Part shown: in pieces, positions 8,695-16,821 of the stretch | Layout of the letters: every line of letters starts with the position of its first letter | How positions within the stretch are numbered: position 1 is the stretch's first letter | Source: Bacteroidota bacterium | GTDB lineage: Bacteria > Bacteroidota > Bacteroidia > AKYH767-A > 2013-40CM-41-45 | Direction: 5' to 3' | Assembly: GCA_016721305.1 (NCBI GenBank) | Contig: JADKIH010000021.1 | Span: 1 to 30,980, forward strand | Length of the DNA: 30,980 nt | The notes under the pieces: model-generated | Database searches by the model: none | Told to the model about the DNA's origin: nothing | What the model saw: only the letters and a program-made list of their open reading frames with translations | Program-made: the position numbers and the translations under genes

Positions 8695-10788
8695 TTATTG
8701 TTTAGGAGTCGCCAGATTGATATAGGAAAATTTCTCTTCCTCACTCACCTTGATTATAGTCGGCGACAAGAATTCAATATTCGTATAAATACACGGAAGT
8801 ACCAAATTTCCGGAGGAGTTCAGCATGCCATAGAGATTGTTCTTCTTCACGATAAAATTTTGACTCTTTTGAGCAATTCCATCGTAAAGTGGAGCAACAA
8901 TCGTCTTTCCAGTTGTATCAAGCATCCCATACAAACCTTTTTCACGAATTAAGGCAAAGCCGTTTTCATAGCTTTGAGCGTCTTCGTATTTGCAGGGCAC
9001 AACGATTTTACCGGATAAGTTAGCATAACCCCACTTCTTGTTTTTCTTCACAGGCATTAAACCGAATGAAGGTAAACGGATATCTTCAAATCCTGCAACA
9101 GGTAAAACAGCGCCAAGCGTATCGATTACCTGATGCTTTGTTTTCACTTTCATCAGAACATATCCGCCGTTAAATTGCCCTGTATTCAGCAACGATGGCG
9201 TGTATGCAAATTTCATCGGAATAACAATCTCACCCTTTTCGTTGATGTAACCGCACTTCCCGCCCCTGGCAATGAGTGCTAGATGTTGGCTAAATTCTCC
9301 GATTGCATCATATTCAAATGGCAATACATTTTTCCCATGATCAGTTACAATACCCCATTTACCATTCTTTGATGCCTTCAAAAGATTGCTTGATATATAA
9401 ATCAATTCATCATACTCAGGCTCGATCGCATACTTTCCGGCTGAATTAAGCAGACCGTATTTCTCGTTAATTGAAACGATAGCAAAGCCGTTTTTGAAAT
9501 CATTCGCAACATCAAACATAAAACTTGAAAGTTGCTTCCCGTTTTTCAAGAGGTACACCAAACGATCGTCCAGTACAGCAACGCATAATTCCTGTGAAGG
9601 CGAAGAAAGATCATCGTATTTCGGTTTAATCATAAATTCGCCCCGACGGTTGATCAATCCGTAAAGCGAATCCTTCATTACTACCGCACAACCATTGTGA
9701 AATGGTTCGGCATCGGTAAACTGAAATTGGATTACAACTTTCCCTTGCTTGTTGATGTATCCATACTTGCCGCTATCCATTACAAATGCAAGTCCTTCGG
9801 AGAACAATGAAACTTCCTCGTATTTCGGCTCGATCATTTGCTCTCCGTTTTCATTCTGATAACCCCACTTCTCGTCGCGAACTACCGGAAGGAAGAAATA
9901 GTTTTGCAATTTATAATCGCTCTCCAATTCATTGGCAAACGGATAATCGGGGTAATTTCTTTTGAATGTTTCAAACGCCTTTTCACTGAAATCTTTCATC
10001 GACAACGAATAAACAAGTCGCCATGATTCAGCAGAAAATTTCGATGAAGCATATTTCCGCGCGAATGCAGCATACTCCCGAATCGTGCGATGGGCCGTAC
10101 TTAGCTGATAAATCATTCTCTCCGCTTCATCAACATACGGACTCTCCGGAAAGTCTTTCATAAACTTTTCGTAGCTCGGAATTTTCATGTCGGCGGTTTG
10201 CTCTTCGAAAATTCTTTGCTGATACAAATCACTTGCCTCCGCAGACTCTTTCGCCATCGGAAACTTAACCATGAAATTCTTATACCCTGCTGAAGAATTC
10301 TCCAGTCGCGTTATGCGAAACGCTACAGCATTGCGAAGCTGAATAACGCTGTCGTGCATTTCGCATCCGTAGAAATTTGAAATGAAGTGCTCGTATTTTT
10401 CCAGACTATCGGCATGATAAGCCTCCATAAAAGCTTTTTTGCAAATTTCATTATTCAATAAAGAAATCGTTGTATCACTTACCCCAAAAGAAGAATAATA
10501 CGGAAGTTCTTTCGGTTTAATGGCATGAATGCTTGAATCGGAAAGCATCACATATTTGCGAGCAGAATCAAGATTGTAAAACGGATTGTTGTTTTGAGAA
10601 TAGATTTTACTGAGGCCAAAAGCAGCACCGGGAGTTTTCTTCTCTATTGCTTCTTCAAAATATTCCTTGGCTCTGAAATAATCGTAAATTCTTAATCGCT
10701 CGAAACCGTCTTTTAGCTTATCCGCCTTCACCTGCATTGAAATGATTTGCAGTAAAAACAGGACGAATACCGGACGGGTCAATTTCAT
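8695..10788 (-). CDS. Secreted TPR-like and WG-repeat protein
   Basis: 697 residues with a signal peptide (MKLTRPVFVLFLLQIISMQVKA). Residues about 25-300 contain a Sel1/TPR-like stretch and then four or five repeats of roughly 38 residues with the pattern Y-x2-F-x3-FP-x-S-x-x-x-x-E-A (YEKFMKDFPESPYVDEAE is the clearest). From about residue 305 to the end there are ten to eleven WG-type repeats, for example WGYQNENGEQMIEPKYEEV, YGYINKQGKVVI and WGYANLSGKIVVPCKYED. WG repeats form a beta-propeller-like surface and are common in Bacteroidota periplasmic proteins. No enzymatic motif is visible and the ligand is unknown. The gene is intact and ends 8 bp before the acyltransferase start. Confidence 0.82.
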   Translation of the reverse strand: MKLTRPVFVLFLLQIISMQVKADKLKDGFERLRIYDYFRAKEYFEEAIEKKTPGAAFGLSKIYSQNNNPFYNLDSARKYVMLSDSSIHAIKPKELPYYSSFGVSDTTISLLNNEICKKAFMEAYHADSLEKYEHFISNFYGCEMHDSVIQLRNAVAFRITRLENSSAGYKNFMVKFPMAKESAEASDLYQQRIFEEQTADMKIPSYEKFMKDFPESPYVDEAERMIYQLSTAHRTIREYAAFARKYASSKFSAESWRLVYSLSMKDFSEKAFETFKRNYPDYPFANELESDYKLQNYFFLPVVRDEKWGYQNENGEQMIEPKYEEVSLFSEGLAFVMDSGKYGYINKQGKVVIQFQFTDAEPFHNGCAVVMKDSLYGLINRRGEFMIKPKYDDLSSPSQELCVAVLDDRLVYLLKNGKQLSSFMFDVANDFKNGFAIVSINEKYGLLNSAGKYAIEPEYDELIYISSNLLKASKNGKWGIVTDHGKNVLPFEYDAIGEFSQHLALIARGGKCGYINEKGEIVIPMKFAYTPSLLNTGQFNGGYVLMKVKTKHQVIDTLGAVLPVAGFEDIRLPSFGLMPVKKNKKWGYANLSGKIVVPCKYEDAQSYENGFALIREKGLYGMLDTTGKTIVAPLYDGIAQKSQNFIVKKNNLYGMLNSSGNLVLPCIYTNIEFLSPTIIKVSEEEKFSYINLATPKQ

Positions 10789-10840
10789 GCGGTAAATTTA
10801 CATAATTCTTTCAGCGGTTTTTAATGGGGATTTTTTATTA

Positions 10841-10880
10841 ACCACAAGATCACAAGGCTCACGAGAAGACCACGAGATTT
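10841..10880. repeat. Degenerate short repeat (CACAAG/CACGAG words) in the gap between two minus-strand genes
   Basis: The gap holds CCACAAGAT, CACAAGGCT, CACGAGAAGAC and CACGAGAT, i.e. four related words of about 8-11 bp. The rest of the gap (10789-10921) shows nothing else clear apart from a TAAATTTA box just before the WG gene start. It looks like a decayed tandem repeat of the same class as the sharper ones elsewhere in the window. Confidence 0.45.
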
Positions 10881-10921
10881 AGGGGTGATTCGATGTAATT
10901 TCGGCTGTCTCCTTTTAAGAT

Positions 10922-11464
10922 TCAAAACGGCAAGGCCTTTTCGTACTTCCCTCTTCTTGGCCGGTAAAAATCGGCAATCTTCTTCCAGTCATTTTCAAAG
11001 TTCCCGGATGGATTGAATGGCTCGCCGATATAAACCGTCTTATCTCTGAAATCGAACGAAACCATCACAATAGGCACCTTTGCCTTCAAAGCCATATAGT
11101 AAAAGCCCGATTTCCACTGCTTCACATATGAGCGAGTGCCTTCGGGGGCAATGGCTACCCTGAACTCGTCTTTTGAATCGAAGATGGCCGCTACGGCATC
11201 AACCAAATTTGTATGTTGTTTACGATCCACCGGGTATCCGCCAAGCTTACGAAAGATCCATCCGTACGGCGGACGAAAAAGTTCGGCTTTCCCCAGAAAG
11301 GATGCTTTAAGGTGAAGAATACTTCTCACTGCAAGCCCGACAAAAAAATCAAAATTACTCGTGTGTGGCGCAACAATGATGATATACTTTTTCAGTTCCG
11401 GCAAATTTCCATGGAACTTCCATTTGTACACTTTGAAAAACAGAAACGAATAAATTGCCCGCAT
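10922..11464 (-). CDS. PlsC-like 1-acyl-sn-glycerol-3-phosphate acyltransferase family protein
   Basis: 180 residues, short but typical of the compact Bacteroidota PlsC-like proteins. The catalytic H-x4-D motif is in APHTSNFDFFVG. The glycerophosphate-binding E-G-T-R motif is in IAPEGTRS, and LGGYPVDRKQH lies between them. The family moves an acyl chain onto lysophosphatidic acid or a related acceptor at the inner membrane. The actual acceptor is inferred. The P-loop gene ends 4 bp before this start on the same strand, so the two are probably one operon. The gene is intact. Confidence 0.83.
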   Translation of the reverse strand: MRAIYSFLFFKVYKWKFHGNLPELKKYIIIVAPHTSNFDFFVGLAVRSILHLKASFLGKAELFRPPYGWIFRKLGGYPVDRKQHTNLVDAVAAIFDSKDEFRVAIAPEGTRSYVKQWKSGFYYMALKAKVPIVMVSFDFRDKTVYIGEPFNPSGNFENDWKKIADFYRPRRGKYEKALPF

Positions 11465-11468
11465 AGAA

Positions 11469-11888
11469 TTAAATTAATCGGACCGAATATTTTGCAGCCA
11501 TTTTTTGCAACTGTTCATCGGTAACCTCATGTGAATTTTTTCCTCCGTGATAATTTTCAACTGTCACAATATGCAAACGATAATTATATTCCGCAGCTAA
11601 TTTGAAGTACGGCTCAATCTCCCAGTCAATCGTAAAGGTGTTCTCCACAAATATTTTTGGAGTCCCCATTTGCATTGCACGCCGTGTGTTTTCTTCGCAT
11701 GCTTTGTAAGCAAGATGATTTTCATTGAATTTGAATTCATACGTCCCGTCTTCTTTCATGAAATACTGATCGATGCTAAATACGGGGTGCAACTTATCCG
11801 ACAGAATACCGGCCAAAGTGGTTTTACCGCTTCCGGGCAGTCCGCGAAGCAGGATTAGATCTTTTGTAGAATTGTCTGAATTTGACAT
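11469..11888 (-). CDS. Small P-loop kinase-like ATP-binding protein (zeta-toxin/N4BP2L1-like fold)
   Basis: 139 residues. The Walker A motif is in LLRGLPGSGKTTLA near the N-terminus, followed by FSIDQYFMKEDGTYEF and FVENTFT. This arrangement (P-loop, then D-x-Y/F, then an N-T segment before the second acidic site) is seen in the small NEDD4-binding-protein-2-like kinases. These proteins resemble zeta toxins and polynucleotide kinases in fold. No antitoxin-like partner lies beside it, and its neighbour is an acyltransferase 4 bp downstream, so a toxin role is not supported. The phosphate acceptor is unknown. The gene is intact and diverges from the FMN reductase gene across 117 bp. Confidence 0.7.
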   Translation of the reverse strand: MSNSDNSTKDLILLRGLPGSGKTTLAGILSDKLHPVFSIDQYFMKEDGTYEFKFNENHLAYKACEENTRRAMQMGTPKIFVENTFTIDWEIEPYFKLAAEYNYRLHIVTVENYHGGKNSHEVTDEQLQKMAAKYSVRLI

Positions 11889-12005
11889 TGAAAACGAATC
11901 GGAAACTGCATAAAACTACTTCTTTTTTTCACAAGACAAATATCCGATAGGCATTCTCCTTCTTTATTGATACCTTTCATAAATAAAACGCACCCTCTTC
12001 ATTTT

Positions 12006-12578
12006 ATGAAAATAGCCATTATACTAAGCTCCGTTCGTGATAACCGACTGGCAGACATTGTACTTTCCAAGGTAAAAACACTTATCGGTGCATCATTCGA
12101 CTATACCATTGTCGATCCGCTCGAATACAAGCTTCCTCTTCTCAATAAACGTTATTACGAAATGAAAGAGCCGGAAGACGTTTTCAAAAAACTTCATTCT
12201 ATATTTGAGGAAAGCGATGGCTTCCTAATCGTTTCTGCCGAATACAATCATTCCATTCCTCCTGCTCTTTCCAATATGCTCGATCATTTTGGCGCGGAGT
12301 TTAATTACAAATCGTGCGGCATCGTTACTTACTCCGACGGACCAATCGGTGGAGCAAGATCAGGTGAGCAAATAAAACTAATGTGCTCTACATTAGGCAT
12401 GGCACCAATTCCTATCTCGCCCGCTTGGGGCCTAGCTCATAAAGCCGGTACGCCGGAAGGAAAATCTTTCGAAGATAATTTTGAAAGAAACTTTGCGAAG
12501 TTTATCAAGCAATTTGCTTGGTATACGGAGGCGTTGGCAAGGCATCGGGCAAATTGGGGTGATGGGGTGATAGGGTGA
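12006..12578 (+). CDS. NAD(P)H-dependent FMN reductase-like oxidoreductase
   Basis: 190 residues starting at the ATG 12006 (MKIAIILSSVRDNRLAD). The longer frame from 11967 adds a non-conserved extension. The flavodoxin-like N-terminal phosphate-binding loop (SSVRDNR) and the SAEYNHSIPPALSNMLDHF segment are diagnostic of the FMN_red family, which reduces FMN, quinones or azo compounds with NAD(P)H in the cytoplasm. GPIGGARSGEQIKLMCSTLGMAPI is the usual C-terminal motif. The last residues WGDGVIG and the TGA stop (12576-12578) are encoded by a GGGGTGAT tandem repeat, so the extreme C-terminus is probably repeat-derived. The gene is intact. Confidence 0.85.
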   Translation: MKIAIILSSVRDNRLADIVLSKVKTLIGASFDYTIVDPLEYKLPLLNKRYYEMKEPEDVFKKLHSIFEESDGFLIVSAEYNHSIPPALSNMLDHFGAEFNYKSCGIVTYSDGPIGGARSGEQIKLMCSTLGMAPIPISPAWGLAHKAGTPEGKSFEDNFERNFAKFIKQFAWYTEALARHRANWGDGVIG

Positions 12579-12607
12579 TTGAAAATTGAATATTGAATAT
12601 TGAATCC
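12556..12607. repeat. Octamer repeat followed by heptamer repeat across the FMN reductase stop codon
   Basis: Units GGGGTGAT (12556-12563), GGGGTGAT (12564-12571) and AGGGTGAT (12572-12579) run straight into TGAAAAT, TGAATAT, TGAATAT and TGAATCC (12580-12607). The TGA at 12576-12578 ends the reading frame inside the third octamer. Every unit contains TGA. Confidence 0.9.
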
Positions 12608-12618
12608 TCGGAGCCCGG

Positions 12619-12646
12619 CTAAAGACTAAAAACTAAAGACTAACCC
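12619..12646. repeat. Heptamer repeat (CTAAAGA) just before dnaJ/cbpA
   Basis: Units CTAAAGA, CTAAAAA, CTAAAGA and CTAACCC follow one another, ending 4 bp before the ATG at 12651. The region therefore holds a repeat where the leader of the co-chaperone gene would be. No separate -7 box is visible in the 72 bp gap. Confidence 0.8.
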
Positions 12647-12650
12647 AAAA

Positions 12651-13568
12651 ATGGAGTACAAAGATTATTACAAAGTGCTTGGAGTAGCAAAAAACGCTTC
12701 ACAGGATGAGATTAAAAAAGCATTCCGCAAGCTGGCTGTAAAATTTCACCCAGATAAAAACCCTGGCGATAAAAAGGCGGAAGAAAAATTCAAAGAAGCG
12801 AATGAGGCGAATGAAGTATTGAGCGATCCGGAGAAAAGAAGGAAGTACGATGAGATGGGGGAAAACTGGAAGTACTACGAGCAACAGGAAGCAGCACGTC
12901 GTAATTCAGGAGGAGGCGGAAGATCTCGTTATTCATCTTCACAGGAAGATGCATTTGGTGGTGGTGACTTTTCTGATTTCTTTGAATCATTTTTTGGCGG
13001 AAGTGGATTTTCAGGCTTTGGTCAACAACAAGGTCGCTCCGCTCGTCCGATGAAAGGCGGCGATCTTACTGCTGAAATGTCGATTTCTTTTGAAGAAGCA
13101 TTTCATGGTGGAACAAGACTGGTAAACATCGACGGACAAAAAATTAATTTCAAATTGAAACCGGGTATGCGCGACGGACAAGTCCTCCGCATGAAAGGCA
13201 AAAGGACAAGCCGGACGCAATGGCGGTGAAGCGGGTGATTTACTCATCACCGTCCATTTAGAAAATTCATCGCGCTACGAAATCAAAGGCAACGATTTAC
13301 ATTTCAATCAGGATATCGACGTCTTCACCGCAGTGCTCGGCGGAAAAGCACCTGTTGTTTTGCCTGATAAAACAGTTATGGTCGACATCCCCGCCGGCAG
13401 CGATAGTCAAAAGTTTTTCGATTGAAAGGAATGGGAATGCCTTTATCAAATGAAGCCGATAAACGTGGTGATGCGTATGTGAAGATTATGATTGTTACGC
13501 CGAAGGAACTTTCGGATGAAGAACGTCAGCTTTGGGAAAAACTGAAGGGATTGAAGATTGAAAATTGA
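12651..13568 (+). CDS. DnaJ/CbpA-type Hsp40 co-chaperone, two frameshifts
   Basis: Three frames join into about 305 residues. The J domain occupies about residues 4-66 with H-P-D at 33-35, which stimulates DnaK ATPase. A Gly/Phe-rich linker follows (about 83-127), then two beta-sandwich substrate-binding domains. No zinc-finger region is present, which places it in the CbpA (class B) group. The first break is one extra A in 13200-13203; removing it gives GKGQAGRNGGEAGDLLITVHLEN. The second is at the T5 run 13414-13418; after it the frame reads RLKGMGMPLSNEADKRGDAYVKIMIVTP. Both are homopolymers and look like sequencing errors. The final residues (GLKIEN) and the stop lie in a heptamer repeat. 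An APC permease begins 146 bp downstream. Confidence 0.85.
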
Positions 13569-13580
13569 AGATTGAAGATT
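13550..13580. repeat. Heptamer repeat (ATTGAAG) spanning the dnaJ/cbpA stop codon
   Basis: Units ATTGAAG, ATTGAAA, ATTGAAG, ATTGAAG and a partial ATT fall in register from 13550. The TGA stop (13566-13568) is inside the third unit. An inverted set of the same word lies 80 bp downstream. Confidence 0.9.
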
Positions 13581-13658
13581 AGGCTTTGAACAAATTGTTT
13601 TTAGTAAACAGAGTTTTAATCCAATAATTCAAATTTGTAAAAAGCCCACCCAGTTAAT

Positions 13659-13679
13659 ATTCAATATTCAATCTTCAAT
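13659..13679. repeat. Inverted heptamer repeat (ATTCAAT) before the permease gene
   Basis: ATTCAAT, ATTCAAT and CTTCAAT are the reverse complement of the ATTGAAG/ATTGAAT words at 13550-13577 and 12580-12607. Together with the upstream array they could form a long imperfect hairpin closing the dnaJ-to-permease gap. Confidence 0.85.
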
Positions 13680-13713
13680 TCCCAACCCCATAATCATTAT
13701 CTTGCACCACCCT

Positions 13714-15048
13714 ATGACCACGCTCGACCGCAAGCTAAATCTCGCACAAGCTACCGCTCTCAACATGATCGACATGGTCGGTATCGGGCCTTTTGTGGTG
13801 ATGTCGCTTGTGATCCAAATGATGGGCGGCCCGTATTTTTTAATGGCTTGGGTTGTGGGTGCTTTCTTGTCGATAGTTGATGGAATGATCTGGGCCGAAT
13901 TAGGCGCTGCATATCCAAAGGCGGGCGGCAGTTACAATTTTCTCAAAGAAGCATACGGGAAGAAATGGGGCTCACTTATGTCGTTCCTCCATGTCTGGCA
14001 AACTTGTATTCAGGCTCCTCTTGTAGCAGCCAGCGGCGCCATCGGTTTCGCCGGTTACTGCGCATTTCTTTTACCGCTCAGCCCGATCGAACAGAAAATT
14101 GTTTCAGGAACATTAATCATCTTACTTACCATTCTTCTCTACCGAAAAATTCAGGATATCGGAAAAATCGGTATCGCAATGGGAGTGATTGTTTTGATTA
14201 CGATGTTATGGATTATCGCCGGCGGTATCATGCATCACACCATCAGCAACAATTTTATTCCTGATGGCAACATTTTCCAATCACCACTTTTTGCTGCAGC
14301 ATTAGGCGCTGCTTCAGTGAAAACAATTTATAGCTACCTGGGCTATTACAATGTGTGTCATCTTGGCGGGGAAATTGTATCGCCTGAAAAAAATATTCCT
14401 CGCAGTATTTTCATTTCTATATTCGGAATTGCGATTCTTTATCTAGGAATGAACATTAGCGTAGTAAGCGTTATCCCCTGGCAGGAAGCGCAAAACTCTA
14501 CATTCGTGGTAAGCCTCTTTATGGAGAAATTACACGGACATACGGCTGCCGTTGCAGTGACAATACTTATTCTCCTCGTAGCTATCTCATCTCTATTCGC
14601 AGTTTTGCTCGGCTATTCACGAGTGCCTTATGCAGCTGCCGTCGACGGACAATTCTTTACTGTCTTCGCTCGTTTACATCCGACAAAACATTTCCCTCAC
14701 ATATCGCTCTTGTTCATTTGCGGAGCGGCATTTGTTTTCAGTCTGCTCTTTAAACTCTCGACAGTGATCACTGCAATTTTGGCGATGAGAATATTAGTTC
14801 AGTTTATCGGACAGGCATTCGGACTTCTCCGCTTACATTCCATTAAGAGCCGCAAAACCTTTCCGTTCAAGATGCCACTATTCCCAATTCCTGTTATTGC
14901 CGCCATCGGCGTTTGGCTTTACATATTCTACTCAACCGGAAAAGACTTCATGTTATCCGGACTTGTCGTTATCTTTACCGGTATCGTCGTTTATTTTTCA
15001 GTCTTCGGAAAAAAATTTACTGCTAAAACAGACTCTCAATCGTCATGA
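13714..15048 (+). CDS. APC superfamily amino acid permease
   Basis: 444 residues from the ATG at 13714; the TTG frame from 13702 adds only four residues. There are about twelve hydrophobic segments. The N-terminal segment LDRKLNLAQATALNMIDMVGIGPFVV contains the unwound-TM1 G-x-G region typical of APC transporters, and EIVSPEKNIPRSIFISI is the conserved post-TM6 loop that identifies the LAT/APC branch. YSRVPYAAAVDGQFF is the usual TM8-9 signature. It should exchange or import an amino acid or amine at the inner membrane. The substrate cannot be read from the sequence. The stop overlaps the start of the PIG-L gene by 4 bp (ATGA), so the two are translationally coupled. Confidence 0.88.
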   Translation: MTTLDRKLNLAQATALNMIDMVGIGPFVVMSLVIQMMGGPYFLMAWVVGAFLSIVDGMIWAELGAAYPKAGGSYNFLKEAYGKKWGSLMSFLHVWQTCIQAPLVAASGAIGFAGYCAFLLPLSPIEQKIVSGTLIILLTILLYRKIQDIGKIGIAMGVIVLITMLWIIAGGIMHHTISNNFIPDGNIFQSPLFAAALGAASVKTIYSYLGYYNVCHLGGEIVSPEKNIPRSIFISIFGIAILYLGMNISVVSVIPWQEAQNSTFVVSLFMEKLHGHTAAVAVTILILLVAISSLFAVLLGYSRVPYAAAVDGQFFTVFARLHPTKHFPHISLLFICGAAFVFSLLFKLSTVITAILAMRILVQFIGQAFGLLRLHSIKSRKTFPFKMPLFPIPVIAAIGVWLYIFYSTGKDFMLSGLVVIFTGIVVYFSVFGKKFTAKTDSQSS

Positions 15049-15923
15049 AAAAATATCTGCTCCTATTATTTCTTCTCCCTTTAAGTTTATTCGCTCAGAA
15101 AGACTCCACTCGTGCGCTGATTATTACTGCTCACCCCGACGATGAATCTGGATTTGCAGCAACGATTTATAAAATCACTCACGAGCTCGGTGGCGCTGTC
15201 GACTTAGCAGTGATCACAAACGGTGAAGCCGGTTACAAATATTCCCTTCTTGCCGAACCGTACTATCATGTAAAGCTGACTGACGAAGCAACAGGAAGAA
15301 AATATCTGCCGACTATTCGCAAAAAAGAATTAATGGCTGCCGGCGATATTCTTGGCATTGGGAAATACTTTTTCTTCGATCAGCAGGACAATCATTACAC
15401 GCTCGACGTCGATACAGTTTTCAAAGAAGTTTGGAATGTGGATTTAGTTAAAAAAAGACTGAACGACATTCTTGTTAAAGGAAATTACGATTTCATTTTT
15501 TGCCTGTTGCCAACTCCTGAAACGCACGGACATCACAAAGGAGCTACGATTCTTGCCTTGCAAACAGTAAGCGAAATGAAAGAAGGAAAGAAGCCGATCA
15601 TTCTCGGTAGCAGCGGAAGCAGTATTGGCGACACCACGAGTACAAAGTTTACCGCACTGGATAAGTTTCCTCTCACCACCGTGAGTTCAGGTACATCTTC
15701 TTTCAGCACCGATAAAACTGCATCCTTTGGATTTAAAAATGCGCTCAACTATAAAATCATTGTGAACTGGGAAATTGCCGAACACAAATCACAAGGCTCT
15801 ATGCAAACATATATGGGTCGCGGCGACTATGAGAACTTTTGGTATTTCGACATGAATGGCGATGCCGGGAAAGAAAAAACTTTGAAATTATTTGAAGCTT
15901 TAAAAACCTCCAGACCTAAATAA
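15045..15923 (+). CDS. Secreted PIG-L (LmbE-like) zinc deacetylase
   Basis: 292 residues with a signal peptide (MKKYLLLLFLLPLSLFAQ). The zinc-binding A-H-P-D-D-E motif (29-34) and the second site T-H-G-H-H-K (160-165) are both intact. PIG-L enzymes deacetylate N-acetyl sugars such as GlcNAc-inositol conjugates or other N-acetyl groups. The signal peptide places it in the periplasm or outside. The ATG overlaps the permease stop (ATGA), so co-expression is likely, and one could imagine a deacetylase and importer acting on the same compound, though this is only inference. The gene is intact and followed by an intrinsic terminator. Confidence 0.87.
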   Translation: MKKYLLLLFLLPLSLFAQKDSTRALIITAHPDDESGFAATIYKITHELGGAVDLAVITNGEAGYKYSLLAEPYYHVKLTDEATGRKYLPTIRKKELMAAGDILGIGKYFFFDQQDNHYTLDVDTVFKEVWNVDLVKKRLNDILVKGNYDFIFCLLPTPETHGHHKGATILALQTVSEMKEGKKPIILGSSGSSIGDTTSTKFTALDKFPLTTVSSGTSSFSTDKTASFGFKNALNYKIIVNWEIAEHKSQGSMQTYMGRGDYENFWYFDMNGDAGKEKTLKLFEALKTSRPK

Positions 15924-15951
15924 CACTTCACTCACTTAAATTTCTGCCAAT

Positions 15952-15992
15952 AAAAAACGGGCAAACTCAATTCAGAGCTTGCCCGTTTTTTT
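15952..15992. terminator. Bidirectional intrinsic terminator
   Basis: AAAAACGGGCAAaCTC and GAGcTTGCCCGTTTTT form a GC-rich stem with one mismatch around a 6-nt loop, followed by a T8 tract. It separates the plus-strand PIG-L gene (ends 15923) from the minus-strand barrel gene (ends 16006). Confidence 0.9.
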
Positions 15993-16005
15993 TATGAAAT
16001 ATTGA

Positions 16006-16725
16006 TTAGAATCGGTAACCTAAGCAAAGACCAAAACCGCGGAATGCAGGTAGAGTTGATTTGTAATCAACCGTTACGCTTTTTGAAGTAACAGTAGTTG
16101 TCAGCTCAATTCCCGGCATGTCGATGTCTGCGATATTCGACTTAATGTCTGCCTGATTGTCTGCAGAAAAATCACCCGTTCCTGAAATTGATGCTTTCTG
16201 TGAACCGAACCCGGCTCCAAGAATCCACCAGTCAAGTACCCAGTTGTCACCGAGTGTCCATTGTGCACCAAACATCACTCCAACAAGAGTAGCTTTGTAA
16301 TCGCCACTGATGATCGACGTTCTATCGTTCGGACCATTTGTAACTGATGCATAGTTAACAACGAAATTGTCTAATGAGTATTTCGCATAACGGAAGTAAC
16401 CTGCAGCATAAAATCCTTTAGGTCCTTTGTTAGAGAAATAGTAACGATACTCAGGAGTAATAGACCACCCTGAAAGTTTGAGTGACTCGATATCGTAATC
16501 GTCGGCATGTGCCGCATCTTGCTTTACTCCGAATGTCGGAAACGAACGACTCGGCAAGATTGAAAATCCGAGAGCAACTGATGAATGAGTATTCAGTGAG
16601 TGCTCATATTGCAAAGAGATGTTAGTGAATGCAAGGCCGAAGAGATTCAATTTGATCATATCGTTCTGCGCATTGGCCGCCAGCATCGAAATTGCTAAAA
16701 ACAGCGTGGTAAAAATTCTTTTCAT
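16006..16725 (-). CDS. Outer membrane beta-barrel-like protein (DUF3575-like)
   Basis: 239 residues from the ATG at 16725, which gives the signal peptide MKRIFTTLFLAISMLAANAQ; the longer frame from 16752 has no better start. The mature protein has alternating strands with aromatic girdles (ISLQYEHSL, WSITPEYRYYFSNKGPKGFYAAGYFRYA, WVLDWWILGAGFG) and ends LGYRF, where the final Phe is the usual barrel-insertion signal. The pattern NLFGLAFTNISLQYEH matches DUF3575-type Bacteroidota barrels. Its role is unknown. The gene is intact. Its own promoter seems to be at 16750-16781. Confidence 0.8.
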   Translation of the reverse strand: MKRIFTTLFLAISMLAANAQNDMIKLNLFGLAFTNISLQYEHSLNTHSSVALGFSILPSRSFPTFGVKQDAAHADDYDIESLKLSGWSITPEYRYYFSNKGPKGFYAAGYFRYAKYSLDNFVVNYASVTNGPNDRTSIISGDYKATLVGVMFGAQWTLGDNWVLDWWILGAGFGSQKASISGTGDFSADNQADIKSNIADIDMPGIELTTTVTSKSVTVDYKSTLPAFRGFGLCLGYRF

Positions 16726-16749
16726 AATTGGTTTTTTTGGGTTATTGGT

Positions 16750-16781
16750 CAATATTAGCGTATTCGACAGAAACGACCAAA
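16750..16781 (-). promoter_or_regulatory. Bacteroidota-type promoter for the DUF3575 gene
   Basis: On the minus strand TTTG (16778-16781) precedes TAATATTG (16750-16757) with a 20-bp spacer. This fits the -33 TTTG and -7 TAnnTTTG pattern with one deviation, 24 bp before the ATG. Confidence 0.5.
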
Positions 16782-16798
16782 CAATGCTTCTAAAACCG

Positions 16799-16806
16799 TA
16801 TTTTTG
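16799..16806 (+). promoter_or_regulatory. -7 box (TATTTTTG) of the aldo/keto reductase gene
   Basis: TATTTTTG matches TAnnTTTG exactly and ends 15 bp before the ATG at 16822. A matching -33 element is not evident. It sits back to back with the promoter of the divergent barrel gene. Confidence 0.4.
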
Positions 16807-16821
16807 TCTAAAATTAACGAT

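Noticed and set aside
11469..11888. Zeta toxin of a toxin-antitoxin pair
   Set aside because: The P-loop fold fits, but no small antitoxin gene is adjacent, and its operon partner is a PlsC-like acyltransferase.
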